This document shows, in pieces, positions 56,798 through 64,000 of a stretch of DNA of 64,000 nucleotides; within the stretch, counting starts at the first letter, position 1; every line of letters starts with the position of its first letter. Origin of the DNA: Deltaproteobacteria bacterium. Its GTDB lineage: Bacteria > Myxococcota_A > UBA9042 > PHBI01. The position numbers and the translations under genes were made by a program. The notes under the pieces were generated by a model. It ran no database searches and was not told the DNA's origin. It worked only from the letters and a program-made list of their open reading frames with translations. The stretch lies in assembly GCA_011526585.1 (NCBI GenBank), contig WYBB01000210.1, positions 18,623 to 82,622 of the forward strand, given 5' to 3'.

Positions 56798-57568
56798 ATG
56801 AACTGCGACGACATCCAGAAGGGCATCTACGTCTATCTCGACGACGAGTTCGCCGAGCCCGAGCGCCGCGACTTCGACGAGCACGTGCGCGCATGCGTGC
56901 GCTGCCGCCAGCGGGTCGAGCGTGAGCGCGGCTTCCTCGTCAGCTTCCGCGACAAGGTCCCGCAGGTCACCGCGCCGCCGGGCCTCGAAGCGCGCATCCG
57001 CGCCGCGCTCGCCGCCGCGCCCGCGCCCGAGTCGAAGGTCGCGCCCCTGCCGCGGCGCTCGCGCCTGTTGCCATGGCTCGCGGCCGCCGCCGCGCTGCTC
57101 CTGGTCGCGAGCTCGCTGGCGATCGGCTGGCGCCTGTCGGCGACCCCAGGCGGCGTCGAGCGCGTCGCGGCCGAGGCGCTCTCGACCCACCAGGAGGACC
57201 TGCCGATGGAGGTGCGCGGATCGCAGCGCCAGATCCGCGAGTTCCTCGAGGCCAACGTGCCGTTCTCGGTCGAGATCCCGCGCGGCGACGATCCGCGCGT
57301 CGAGCTCATCGGCGCGCGGCTCACGCGCGTGGACGGGCGCGAGGCGGTGCTGCTCAACTACGCCATCGACGACGAGCGGCTGTCCGTCCTGCAGGTCGCC
57401 GCGCCCACCGCGGAGATCCCCGACGAGGACGCGCCGCCGACCTTCCACAGCCACGCCGGCTTCGACATCGCCACCTTCAGGAAGCGCGGCGTGCTCTCGT
57501 CGGTCGTCGGCTCCGGCGGCAGCGGCGGCGTGCAGCGGCTGGTCCGCGCCGCCTACTCGGGGCCCTGA
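56798..57568 (+). CDS. membrane-anchored zinc-finger anti-sigma factor
   Basis: 256 residues. The N-terminal zf-HC2 domain has Cys3, His29, Cys33 and Cys36 (HVRACVRC), the zinc-binding anti-sigma (ZAS) signature that binds sigma region 2/4. A hydrophobic helix at about residues 91-111 (LLPWLAAAAALLLVASSLAIG) anchors it in the inner membrane, followed by a periplasmic alpha/beta domain of about 140 residues. SigR's partner RsrA is soluble, so this is a variation. It lies 155 nt downstream of the sigma gene; the gap is without another ORF, so co-transcription is likely but not close-packed. Confidence 0.87.
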   Translation: MNCDDIQKGIYVYLDDEFAEPERRDFDEHVRACVRCRQRVERERGFLVSFRDKVPQVTAPPGLEARIRAALAAAPAPESKVAPLPRRSRLLPWLAAAAALLLVASSLAIGWRLSATPGGVERVAAEALSTHQEDLPMEVRGSQRQIREFLEANVPFSVEIPRGDDPRVELIGARLTRVDGREAVLLNYAIDDERLSVLQVAAPTAEIPDEDAPPTFHSHAGFDIATFRKRGVLSSVVGSGGSGGVQRLVRAAYSGP

Positions 57569-57626
57569 GCCCGCCCGAGCTCGCACGCGCCTTGCCCGTC
57601 TCGCTGTCACGGGCTATCGAAGAGCG

Positions 57627-60359
57627 ATGCCCGAACTGCGTTTCGCCCAACACGATCTCCCGCTGCGCGATGACGTGCGCACGCTCGGCAGCATCCTCGG
57701 CGAGGTGCTGGCCGTGCAGAGCGGGCGCACGCTCTTCGAGCGCGTCGAGTCGGTGCGCCTGACCGCACGCGGCTTCCGCACCGGCGACGCCAGCCTCGAC
57801 GACCTGGCCGAGCGCCTCCTCGATCTCTCGCCGCGCGAAGCGACGCTGGTGATCCGCGCCTTCTCCTCGCTCTGCGCGCTGACCAACCTGGCCGAGCGCG
57901 TGCACCGCCTGCGCCGTCGCCGCGAGGCGACCTTCGACGACGTCCCGGCCGAGGGCTCGTTCGAGTCCGCGCTGCGCGTGCTCGCCAACGCCATGCCGGT
58001 CGACCAGGTGCAGCGCCTGCTCGATCGCGTGCAGGTCGTGCCGGTCCTGACCGCGCACCCGACCGAGGCCACGCGCCGCACCGTGCTCTCGAAGGAGCTG
58101 CGCGTCGCCGAGGCGCTCCTGTCACGCGTGCGCGCCGGCCGCCCCACGCGCCAGGAAGAGCACGAGGTCCTCGGCGCCATCCGCCGCGAGATCGCGATCA
58201 CCTGGCAGACCGACGAGCACCTCGCCGAGCGCCCGACCGTCGCCGACGAGGTCGAGCACGCCCTCTTCTATCTCGCCAACAGCATCGTGCCGGCGCTGCC
58301 CTCGGTCAGCGAGGCCTTCGACGACGCCGTCAGCCGCGTCTGGGGCTACCGCGCCGTCTCGCTCCGCCACCCGCTCGTGCGCTTCGCCTCCTGGGTCGGC
58401 GGCGACATGGACGGCAACCCCAACGTCGGCGCGGCGACGATCCGCGAGACCGTCGCGCGCCATCACGCCCAGGCGCTCGCGCTCTGGCAGGCCGAGGTGC
58501 GCGCGATCTTCGGCCAGCTCTCGCACAGCCTCTCGCGCGTCGCGGTCGAGCCGGCGATCCTCGAGACGATCGAGCGCTACAAGCAGCTCATGCCCGAGGC
58601 CGCCGCGACCATCCCGCGCCGCTACGCCGGCATGCCCTACCGCGTCCTGCTCTGGCTCATGTGGGCGCGCCTGGGCGGTGGCGCGCCGAGCTCGAGCGAC
58701 GGCGCCGAGCGCACCGCGCCGCCCCGTTCACCCGGCCTCTACCCCGGGCCCGAGGCGCTCATCGCCGACCTCGCGCTCATCGCCGACAGCCTGCGTCTCA
58801 ACCGCGGCGAGCACGCCGGCCTCGACCTCGTGCAGCGCCTGATCGGCCTCGTCGAGGCCTGCGGCTTCCACCTCGCGACGCTCGACGTGCGCCAGGACTC
58901 GGCGGTGCACAAGAGCGTGCTCGACCGCATCGCCACCGTGCTCGCGCTGCCGATCCCGTCGTCGCAAACGCGCGCCGAGCGCATCGCGCTCTTCGAGTCG
59001 CTGATCAAGAAGCCGCCGGTCCTGCCCGACGGCCTCGACAAGGAGCCGGGGCTCGAGGACACGCTCGAGGTGTTCCGCGCCATCGAGGAGGCGCGCAAGG
59101 CCTACGGTCCACGCGCGGTCGGGCCCTACATCATCTCGATGGCGCGCGGTCCCGACGACGTGCTCGCCGTGCTCGCGCTCGCGCGCCTGGCGACCCAGGC
59201 CGCCGTGCACCTCGACGTCGCGCCGCTCTTCGAGACCGTCGACGACCTCGACAACGCCGCGACGACCCTCGACACGATGCTCTCCGACAAGACCTATCGC
59301 GCCCACCTCAAGACCCGCGGCGACGAGCAGCTCGTCATGCTCGGCTACTCCGACTCCAACAAGGACGGCGGGATCGCGTCTTCGCGCTGGGCGCTCCAGC
59401 GCGCCCAGGCCGCGCTCGTTCGCGTCGCCGACAGCCACGGCGTGCGCCTGACCCTCTTCCACGGGCGCGGCGGAACCGTCTCGCGCGGCGGCGGCTCACC
59501 GCGCGCCGGGATCCTCGCCGCGCCGTCCGGCGCGGTGCGCGGGCGCCTGCGCGTCACCGAGCAGGGCGAGATCGTGCACTCGAAGTTCGGGATCCCCGAG
59601 CTGGCGAGCTGGACCTTCGAGGCGACGATCTCCGCCGTGCTCGAGGCGACCGGCACCACCCACCAGCCCCCCGGTGGCGCCGACGAGCTGATGGACGCGC
59701 TGGCCGGGGCGAGCCGCGCCGCCTACCGCCGGCTCGTCGAGGCGCCCGAGTTCATCGCCTACTTCCGCAGCGCCACCCCGATCGACGTGATCGAACGCAT
59801 GACCCTCGGCTCGCGTCCCGCCCGACGCAGGAGCGGCACCCCGTCGCTGTCCGACCTGCGCGCCATCCCCTGGGTCTTCGCCTGGACCCAGGCGCGCAAG
59901 ATCACGCCGGGCTGGTTCGGCGTCGGCACCGGGCTCGAGGACGTCATCGCCGGCCACGGCATCGACGCCGTGCGAAAGCTCGCCAGCGAGTGGCAATTTT
60001 TCGCCGCGCTGCTCTCCGACGTCGAGATGGTGCTCGCCAAGGTCGATCTCGCCATCGGCGCCCGCTACGCCGCGCTCGCCGAGCCCGAGCACCGCGTGAT
60101 CTTCGGCGCCATCGAGGAGGAGTACGCGCGCACGGTGGCCGCGGTGCTGCGGATTCGCGGCGCGACCGAGCTGCTCGCCCACGACCAGGATCTGGCGCGC
60201 GTCATCAGGATGCGCGCGCCCTACATCGATCCGATGAGCGTACTGCAGGTCGATCTCCTGGCGCGCTGGCGCGCCGCCGATCGCGACGACCCCGCGCTCG
60301 AGCAGGCGCTCGTCGGCAGCGTCATCGGCGTGGCGCGCGGCATGCAGAACACCGGATGA
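57627..60359 (+). CDS. ppc: phosphoenolpyruvate carboxylase
   Basis: A 910-residue enzyme that makes oxaloacetate from PEP and bicarbonate, refilling the TCA cycle. Catalytic His144 is in LTAHPTEATRRT (E. coli His138); further landmarks are GGDMDGNPNV, the GYSDSNKDGG active-site loop and FHGRGGTVSRGGG. The C-terminal four-residue signature ends MQNTG. The start ATG is at 57627; frames further upstream belong to the anti-sigma region. Its stop overlaps the sulfotransferase start by ATGA. Confidence 0.96.
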   Translation: MPELRFAQHDLPLRDDVRTLGSILGEVLAVQSGRTLFERVESVRLTARGFRTGDASLDDLAERLLDLSPREATLVIRAFSSLCALTNLAERVHRLRRRREATFDDVPAEGSFESALRVLANAMPVDQVQRLLDRVQVVPVLTAHPTEATRRTVLSKELRVAEALLSRVRAGRPTRQEEHEVLGAIRREIAITWQTDEHLAERPTVADEVEHALFYLANSIVPALPSVSEAFDDAVSRVWGYRAVSLRHPLVRFASWVGGDMDGNPNVGAATIRETVARHHAQALALWQAEVRAIFGQLSHSLSRVAVEPAILETIERYKQLMPEAAATIPRRYAGMPYRVLLWLMWARLGGGAPSSSDGAERTAPPRSPGLYPGPEALIADLALIADSLRLNRGEHAGLDLVQRLIGLVEACGFHLATLDVRQDSAVHKSVLDRIATVLALPIPSSQTRAERIALFESLIKKPPVLPDGLDKEPGLEDTLEVFRAIEEARKAYGPRAVGPYIISMARGPDDVLAVLALARLATQAAVHLDVAPLFETVDDLDNAATTLDTMLSDKTYRAHLKTRGDEQLVMLGYSDSNKDGGIASSRWALQRAQAALVRVADSHGVRLTLFHGRGGTVSRGGGSPRAGILAAPSGAVRGRLRVTEQGEIVHSKFGIPELASWTFEATISAVLEATGTTHQPPGGADELMDALAGASRAAYRRLVEAPEFIAYFRSATPIDVIERMTLGSRPARRRSGTPSLSDLRAIPWVFAWTQARKITPGWFGVGTGLEDVIAGHGIDAVRKLASEWQFFAALLSDVEMVLAKVDLAIGARYAALAEPEHRVIFGAIEEEYARTVAAVLRIRGATELLAHDQDLARVIRMRAPYIDPMSVLQVDLLARWRAADRDDPALEQALVGSVIGVARGMQNTG

Positions 60360-61240
60360 GCGCCGAGCTGCACCAGCAGGCTGTCTCCGCGAGCCCCACG
60401 CGCTTCGCGCTCTTGATCGGCGCGATGAAGGCGGGCACATCGAGCCTCTTCGCGCTTCTGGCTCAGCACCCGGAGGTCGCGGCGTCGCATACGAAGGAGC
60501 CGCACTTCTTCACCCGCGAAGACGCGTCCGACCCGCGTTCGGACGAACGCTACCTGCGCCTCTGGCAGCAGTGGGATCCGAGTCGGCACCGCATCGCGCT
60601 CGAGGGCTCGGTCGGCTACTCGAACCTGTTCCGGCGCCCGGACACCGCCCGACGCGCGCTCGCCTTCATGCAGCGGCACGGCGCCGAGGCCTTCGTCATC
60701 TACCTCATGCGACACCCCATCGAGCGCATCGAGTCGCACCTGCGTCACATGGCCCACGGCCGCCCGCGGCGCATCGTCTTCGAGCGCAGACGCGTGCTCG
60801 AGAGCGCGATCCTCTGCTCGTCCTACGCCACCCAGTTGGAGCCCTGGGTCGCGGCGTTCGGGCGCGAGCGCGTGCTGCTCCTGTCCTTCGACGCGCTGCG
60901 CGACGCGGGCGACGCGCTGCTCGCGCGCACCTGCAGCTTCCTCGGCGTGGACCCCGAGTTCCGCTTCAGCGACATCGCCGAGCCCCGCAACAAGAGCCGC
61001 CTCGTGCACCCGGTGGCGCGCCTCTTCACCCACACGCGCCAGATCCGCTGGGCGCTCTCCCACCTGCCCGAGCGCTGGCGTCACCGCTACGTCACGACGG
61101 TCGAGGGCGCGCTCGCGCCGCCGGCCACCCTGCTCCGGCCCGACGAACGCCGCGAGGCCGCGCGCCGCCTGCGCCCCGAGCTCGTGCGCCTCGAGGCCGA
61201 GTACGGCTTCGAGACGCGCACCTGGCTCGAGACGATGTGA
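60356..61240 (+). CDS. sulfotransferase-family protein
   Basis: 294 residues with a PAPS-binding 5'-phosphosulfate loop IGAMKAGTSSLFALLAQHP near the N-terminus (about residues 21-39), the 3'-phosphate region YLMRHPIERIESHLRH, and a C-terminal RLEAEYG element common to bacterial sulfotransferases. It would transfer sulfate to a hydroxyl of a lipid, sugar or protein; the substrate is unknown. The ATGA overlap with ppc is hard to explain metabolically and may be simple gene packing. It converges with a methyltransferase gene, 22 nt away. Confidence 0.88.
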   Translation: MSAELHQQAVSASPTRFALLIGAMKAGTSSLFALLAQHPEVAASHTKEPHFFTREDASDPRSDERYLRLWQQWDPSRHRIALEGSVGYSNLFRRPDTARRALAFMQRHGAEAFVIYLMRHPIERIESHLRHMAHGRPRRIVFERRRVLESAILCSSYATQLEPWVAAFGRERVLLLSFDALRDAGDALLARTCSFLGVDPEFRFSDIAEPRNKSRLVHPVARLFTHTRQIRWALSHLPERWRHRYVTTVEGALAPPATLLRPDERREAARRLRPELVRLEAEYGFETRTWLETM

Positions 61241-61262
61241 CCGTCTCTCGCCGACCACTCGG

Positions 61263-62240
61263 TCAGGCGTGCTTCTGTGCAAGCACCACACGATAGCTGT
61301 CGGTGCCGTCCCTCATCGTCTTGTACAGGTTCGTGCCTGGATTGCGATAGAAGTTCTTGAGCGCGAGCTCGGCCTCGCGGCGCTTGCGTCGTCCGAGCCA
61401 CGGGATCTTGAAGCCGTGGAAGCGCGCCAGGCACTGCTCGACGTAGGCGTCGACGCGGGCCTCGTCCTCGTCGCGGGCGGCGATCGCCTCGCGCGTCACG
61501 TCGCGCGTGTCGCTGATCGTCATCCCGATCGAGCCCAGGTAGTCGAAGCACGGCTGCCAGGTCGAGTCGGGGATGGCGTTGCCCCAGACCAGGAAGCCAC
61601 CCGGCTTGAGCGTGCGGCGCACGACGTCGAAGAAGCGGCGGTCCTCGTCGGACACCAGTCCGGCGTGCTCGGTGATGTGGGTCTCGCAGATCACGACGAC
61701 GTCCGCGCTCTCCGGCTCGAGCGCGAGCTGGGTCACGTCGCCGCAGGTGGCGACGAGGCGCTGGTCGAGCTCGGGCACGAAGCGGCGCTCGCAGGTCTCG
61801 ATGGCGGCGCGCTGCATGTCGACGGCCTGGTAGGTGCAGTCGGGCAGGACGTTGGTGCACAGGTGGTGGGCGCCCGCTCCGGTGCCGCAGCCGAGCTCGA
61901 CGACGTGGACCTTGCCGCCGCGCTCGGCGAGCAGCGCCTGCACCGGCGCGAACTGGAAGAGGCCGCTGTAGGCGTTCTTGCCGAAGCGCTGCGGGTCGGT
62001 CGGAGATGTCGGCGCCGGCCCCCACGCCTCGGGCCAGCGGTAGCCCCAGGTGTTGAACGTGAACTCGTAGGGCTCGCCACGGTCGCTCTCGACGTTGCCG
62101 ATCGAGCGGTACATCGCGTAGAGCAGCGAGTAGATCGACTGTTTGGTGTAGTCGTCCTCGTCGACGTCGCCGCTGTCGAGCGAGACCTTGCGCCGGCGCT
62201 GGAAGGCGCCGCTGAGGACCCAGGCCGTCAGGATGATCAC
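61263..62240 (-). CDS. class I SAM-dependent methyltransferase
   Basis: About 325 residues. Motif I is VVELGCGTGAGAHHLC (about residues 113-128), strand-2 CTYQAVDMQRAAIE, motif IV SADVVVICETHITEHAG, and TLKPGGFLVWGNAI. The N-terminal region is rich in aromatic residues (QSIYSLLYAMYRSIG, then FNTWGYRWPEAWGPAP) and likely binds the acceptor. I prefer the GTG at 62240, which overlaps the upstream small ORF stop (GTGA); the extended frame upstream has poor third-position bias. It does not sit with its obvious substrate pathway. Confidence 0.82.
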   Translation of the reverse strand: MIILTAWVLSGAFQRRRKVSLDSGDVDEDDYTKQSIYSLLYAMYRSIGNVESDRGEPYEFTFNTWGYRWPEAWGPAPTSPTDPQRFGKNAYSGLFQFAPVQALLAERGGKVHVVELGCGTGAGAHHLCTNVLPDCTYQAVDMQRAAIETCERRFVPELDQRLVATCGDVTQLALEPESADVVVICETHITEHAGLVSDEDRRFFDVVRRTLKPGGFLVWGNAIPDSTWQPCFDYLGSIGMTISDTRDVTREAIAARDEDEARVDAYVEQCLARFHGFKIPWLGRRKRREAELALKNFYRNPGTNLYKTMRDGTDSYRVVLAQKHA

Positions 62241-62377
62241 CGGCTCGGGCCGCCGAGAGCCTCGCCCAGATCGAGCCCATAGCGGCGCGTGAGCTCGGTG
62301 ACGAGCGCGCCGATGGGCAGCTTGAAACACACGCGCGGTTGCATCAGACGGCGACCACCTTCCGCAGGCTTCAGCAT
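62237..62377 (-). CDS. tiny coupled ORF (35-46 residues) upstream of the methyltransferase
   Basis: An ORF from ATG at 62377 (46 residues) or an in-frame ATG at 62344 (35 residues), stop TGA at 62237-62239, overlapping the methyltransferase GTG as GTGA. Codons from 62344 have strong GC bias at the third position (about 29 of 34), unlike the overlapping extension of the methyltransferase frame. The peptide MQPRVCFKLPIGALVTELTR then continues YGLDLGEALGGPSR, amphipathic, with one Cys and an LGG near the end. It could be a small protein, a leader peptide for the methyltransferase, or a modified-peptide precursor. No clear ribosome-binding site. Confidence 0.35.
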   Translation of the reverse strand: MLKPAEGGRRLMQPRVCFKLPIGALVTELTRRYGLDLGEALGGPSR

Positions 62378-62435
62378 CCGAGTTGTTCACGCATGCGTCA
62401 ATAGCCGGCTGCGCGCGGGTGGCGAGAACGCAAGA

Positions 62436-62465
62436 ATCCCGGCCGAGTGGGGGCTCGGCCGGGAT
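62436..62465. terminator. strong hairpin terminator at the end of the Cys-rich gene
   Basis: ATCCCGGCCGAG at 62436-62447 and CTCGGCCGGGAT at 62454-62465, a 12-bp perfect stem with a 6-nt loop. On the minus strand it stands just beyond the stop of the partial Cys-rich gene and is followed by a T-rich run (TTCTTGCGTTCT). Confidence 0.8.
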
Positions 62466-62486
62466 CGCGCTCAGGGGATCACGAGC

Positions 62487-64000
62487 TCACTGGCAGTTCG
62501 AGAACCCGCCCACGCCGGAGACGCAGGTCTGGCCGTCGGCGCACCAGCTATCCGCTTCGCAGTGCGAGCTGTCGCCCACCCAGGCCTGGCAGGTGTCGGA
62601 GATCCCGTCGCAGAAGTAGCCTGGCGCGCACTGACCCTGGCCGTTGTCGGTGTCGCAGGCCCCACCGGCCGCGATGTCGTCGGCGCACGTGTTGTTGATG
62701 CACGCGCCGCCCTGGCACTCGTTGTTGGTGAAGCAGGTCTGGCCGTTGGCGAGCGGGCTCTGGCAGGTGCCGTCGAGGTCCGAGCAGATGAGGCCGGCCT
62801 GGCAGGTGCTGTCATACTGGCAGCCGCCACCGACGCCGAGCGGCGGCTGGCAGGTGCCCGTGACGCAGGTGAGGCCCGGCTGGCACTGGTTCATCCACGT
62901 GCTCCACTGCTGGCACGCGCCGCCCTGCGCCACGTCGCCGGGCACGCACACCGACGGCCACTGGTTGGCGTCGCAGTAGAGGCCCTCGGCGCAGGTCGGG
63001 TTGCTCGTCTGACCGTCGCAGAGCGCGCCCACCTGCCCGACCTCGCGGCAGAAGTGGCCGTCGCAGAAAGTGCCGGCCGGGCACATCGCGCCGTTGGCCT
63101 CCCAGGCGGAGTCGCAGGCCGGGCCGAGCGTGCCCTGCGCCATGCAGTAGGGGGTGTCGTCGACCTCGTCGAAGCAGAACTCGCCGGCCCCGCAGTCGCC
63201 GTCGCCCGTGCAGAAGGTGATCGCGTTGAGCGGCGCGCACTGACCCATGCCGGCCCAACCCGTGAAGTAGCAGCCATCACCCGGGTCGCAGTCGGCATGG
63301 TCGGCGCACGGTGCGGTGTAGGCCGGCGCGGCGTTGAGGGTGGGGCCGACGCTCGGCGCCAGCGCGAGCTGGTGGTCGAACTGCACCGGGGTGTCGATCT
63401 CGGTGTAGGTCGTCGCGACGCCGTTGCCGCCGTCGAGCGGGTGGCGCGTGCAGGTGCGGGTGGCGCCATCGCTGAGCTGCACGCTCCAGGTGATGTACGG
63501 GTAGCGGTTGTGGGCCGGGGTCTCGTTGTCGGTGAGCTCCGTCTCCGAGACCGTACCCGACGTGGTCAGCGTGCAGCTGCCGTTGTTGGCGTCGAGGTTC
63601 ATGCCGAGCAGCACGTTCCAGTAGTGCGAGCCCTGAAAGCCCGCGCCGGTGTTGACCGCGGCGCCGAAGAGCGGCGCGTTGCCGGTCTGGGTGAGGTCGG
63701 GCGAGCCCAGGTTGCCGGGGCCGCCGGAGACGTCGATCGTTGCGTCACCACCCTCGCAGTCGACGGTGATGTCGTCGAGGTACATGGAGATGTCTGCGCC
63801 GCTGCCGCCGAGGCAGACGAAGCCGAGCACCGCGGTGGGGCCGTCGCTCTGGGTCGCCGGGTTGTAGAGGTACTCGAGCGTCGTCTGGCCGTCGTTTTCG
63901 ACGCAGTCGAGCTTGGCCGCGCAGAAGACGTCCTGGAAGCGCACGACGGTGTCGAAGAAGCCGAGCTCGGCGTTGCGCATCACGGTGAGGTTGAACTCGA
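62487..64000 (-). CDS. Cys-rich secreted protein with EGF-like/dickkopf-type modules (5' end outside the window)
   Basis: The frame runs to the window edge, so about 504 residues of the C-terminal part are visible. Residues about 1-220 of the visible part form a beta-rich domain of the laminin-G/CUB type without obvious catalytic residues (FDTVVRFQDVFCAAKLDC; VQLSDGATRTCTR). The rest, about 280 residues, is a chain of Cys-rich modules such as CPAGTFCDGHFC, CAEGLYCDANQWPSVC, CQAGLICSDLDGTC and CAPGYFCDGISDTC, each with about six Cys. It ends FSNC-Gln. This is a typical secreted or surface-attached protein of Myxococcota-like genomes; function unknown. A strong terminator follows. Confidence 0.75.
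   Translation of the reverse strand, partial: EFNLTVMRNAELGFFDTVVRFQDVFCAAKLDCVENDGQTTLEYLYNPATQSDGPTAVLGFVCLGGSGADISMYLDDITVDCEGGDATIDVSGGPGNLGSPDLTQTGNAPLFGAAVNTGAGFQGSHYWNVLLGMNLDANNGSCTLTTSGTVSETELTDNETPAHNRYPYITWSVQLSDGATRTCTRHPLDGGNGVATTYTEIDTPVQFDHQLALAPSVGPTLNAAPAYTAPCADHADCDPGDGCYFTGWAGMGQCAPLNAITFCTGDGDCGAGEFCFDEVDDTPYCMAQGTLGPACDSAWEANGAMCPAGTFCDGHFCREVGQVGALCDGQTSNPTCAEGLYCDANQWPSVCVPGDVAQGGACQQWSTWMNQCQPGLTCVTGTCQPPLGVGGGCQYDSTCQAGLICSDLDGTCQSPLANGQTCFTNNECQGGACINNTCADDIAAGGACDTDNGQGQCAPGYFCDGISDTCQAWVGDSSHCEADSWCADGQTCVSGVGGFSNCQ

Overview
The window is very GC-rich (about 70% by eye, with GC-biased third codon positions throughout) and densely packed with genes. It reads as chromosome from a Gram-negative, diderm bacterium of the Myxococcota/Deltaproteobacteria kind, though not from a species I can name. 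Reasons: many lipoprotein signal peptides followed by Asp/Pro/Thr-rich linkers, large Cys-rich surface lipoproteins with MopE-type (CxGxDxDCDGxxDE) repeats, an OmpA protein with thrombospondin-3-like calcium repeats, a TamA/TamB pair, RND efflux, and a SigR-type ECF sigma factor. I see no rRNA, tRNA, CRISPR array, prophage or insertion sequence. Both edges cut genes: an RND pump on the left and a Cys-rich secreted protein on the right.

Layout. 1-4261: the end of an RND pump, a GFA-type zinc protein and a Cys-rich lipoprotein. 4286-6820: a divergent pair, an atypical SDR and fumarase FumC. 7095-15025: a TamA-like Omp85 protein overlapping a 1,899-residue TamB, ended by a strong hairpin; an RRM RNA-binding protein converges on it. 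15685-22652: a minus-strand run with an SUMF1-type protein downstream of a tight five-gene envelope operon (OmpA, FecR, dihaem cytochrome lipoprotein, a four-repeat helical protein, a 2OG-Fe(II) oxygenase). 22937-29382: a small protein, a methyltransferase, the translationally coupled oxidative pentose phosphate operon zwf-pgl-gnd, and a fatty-acyl-AMP ligase. 29463-32936: a LysR regulator tail-to-tail with a multicopper oxidase lipoprotein; both upstream regions carry nearly the same 16-bp palindrome. 33043-36724: a coupled operon of beta-propeller lipoprotein, outer-membrane protein, lipoprotein and YjbQ. 36829-39277: dodecin, a human-type beta-ureidopropionase and a membrane protein. 39274-45693: a tetR-tolC-MFP-RND operon in which every junction overlaps by 4 nt. 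45917-54462: a 2,183-residue lipoprotein with 22 MopE-like repeats and an Ig-like-domain lipoprotein. 54559-64000: alanine dehydrogenase, an ECF sigma/zinc anti-sigma pair with an exact GGGAAT-N18-GTT promoter, PEP carboxylase coupled to a sulfotransferase, a methyltransferase preceded by a tiny coupled ORF, and the partial Cys-rich protein.

How the genes fit together. Central metabolism is represented by fumC, ppc, ald, zwf-pgl-gnd and the ureidopropionase. Most of the remainder concerns the cell envelope: outer-membrane assembly, efflux, and lipoproteins built from metal-binding or disulfide-rich modules. Points most worth a second look are the LysR/multicopper-oxidase shared operator, the SigR-like autoregulated sigma factor with a membrane-anchored anti-sigma, and the four-repeat [FY]AG protein coupled to a 2OG oxygenase. 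All start sites, promoters and operators are read by eye and have not been tested.
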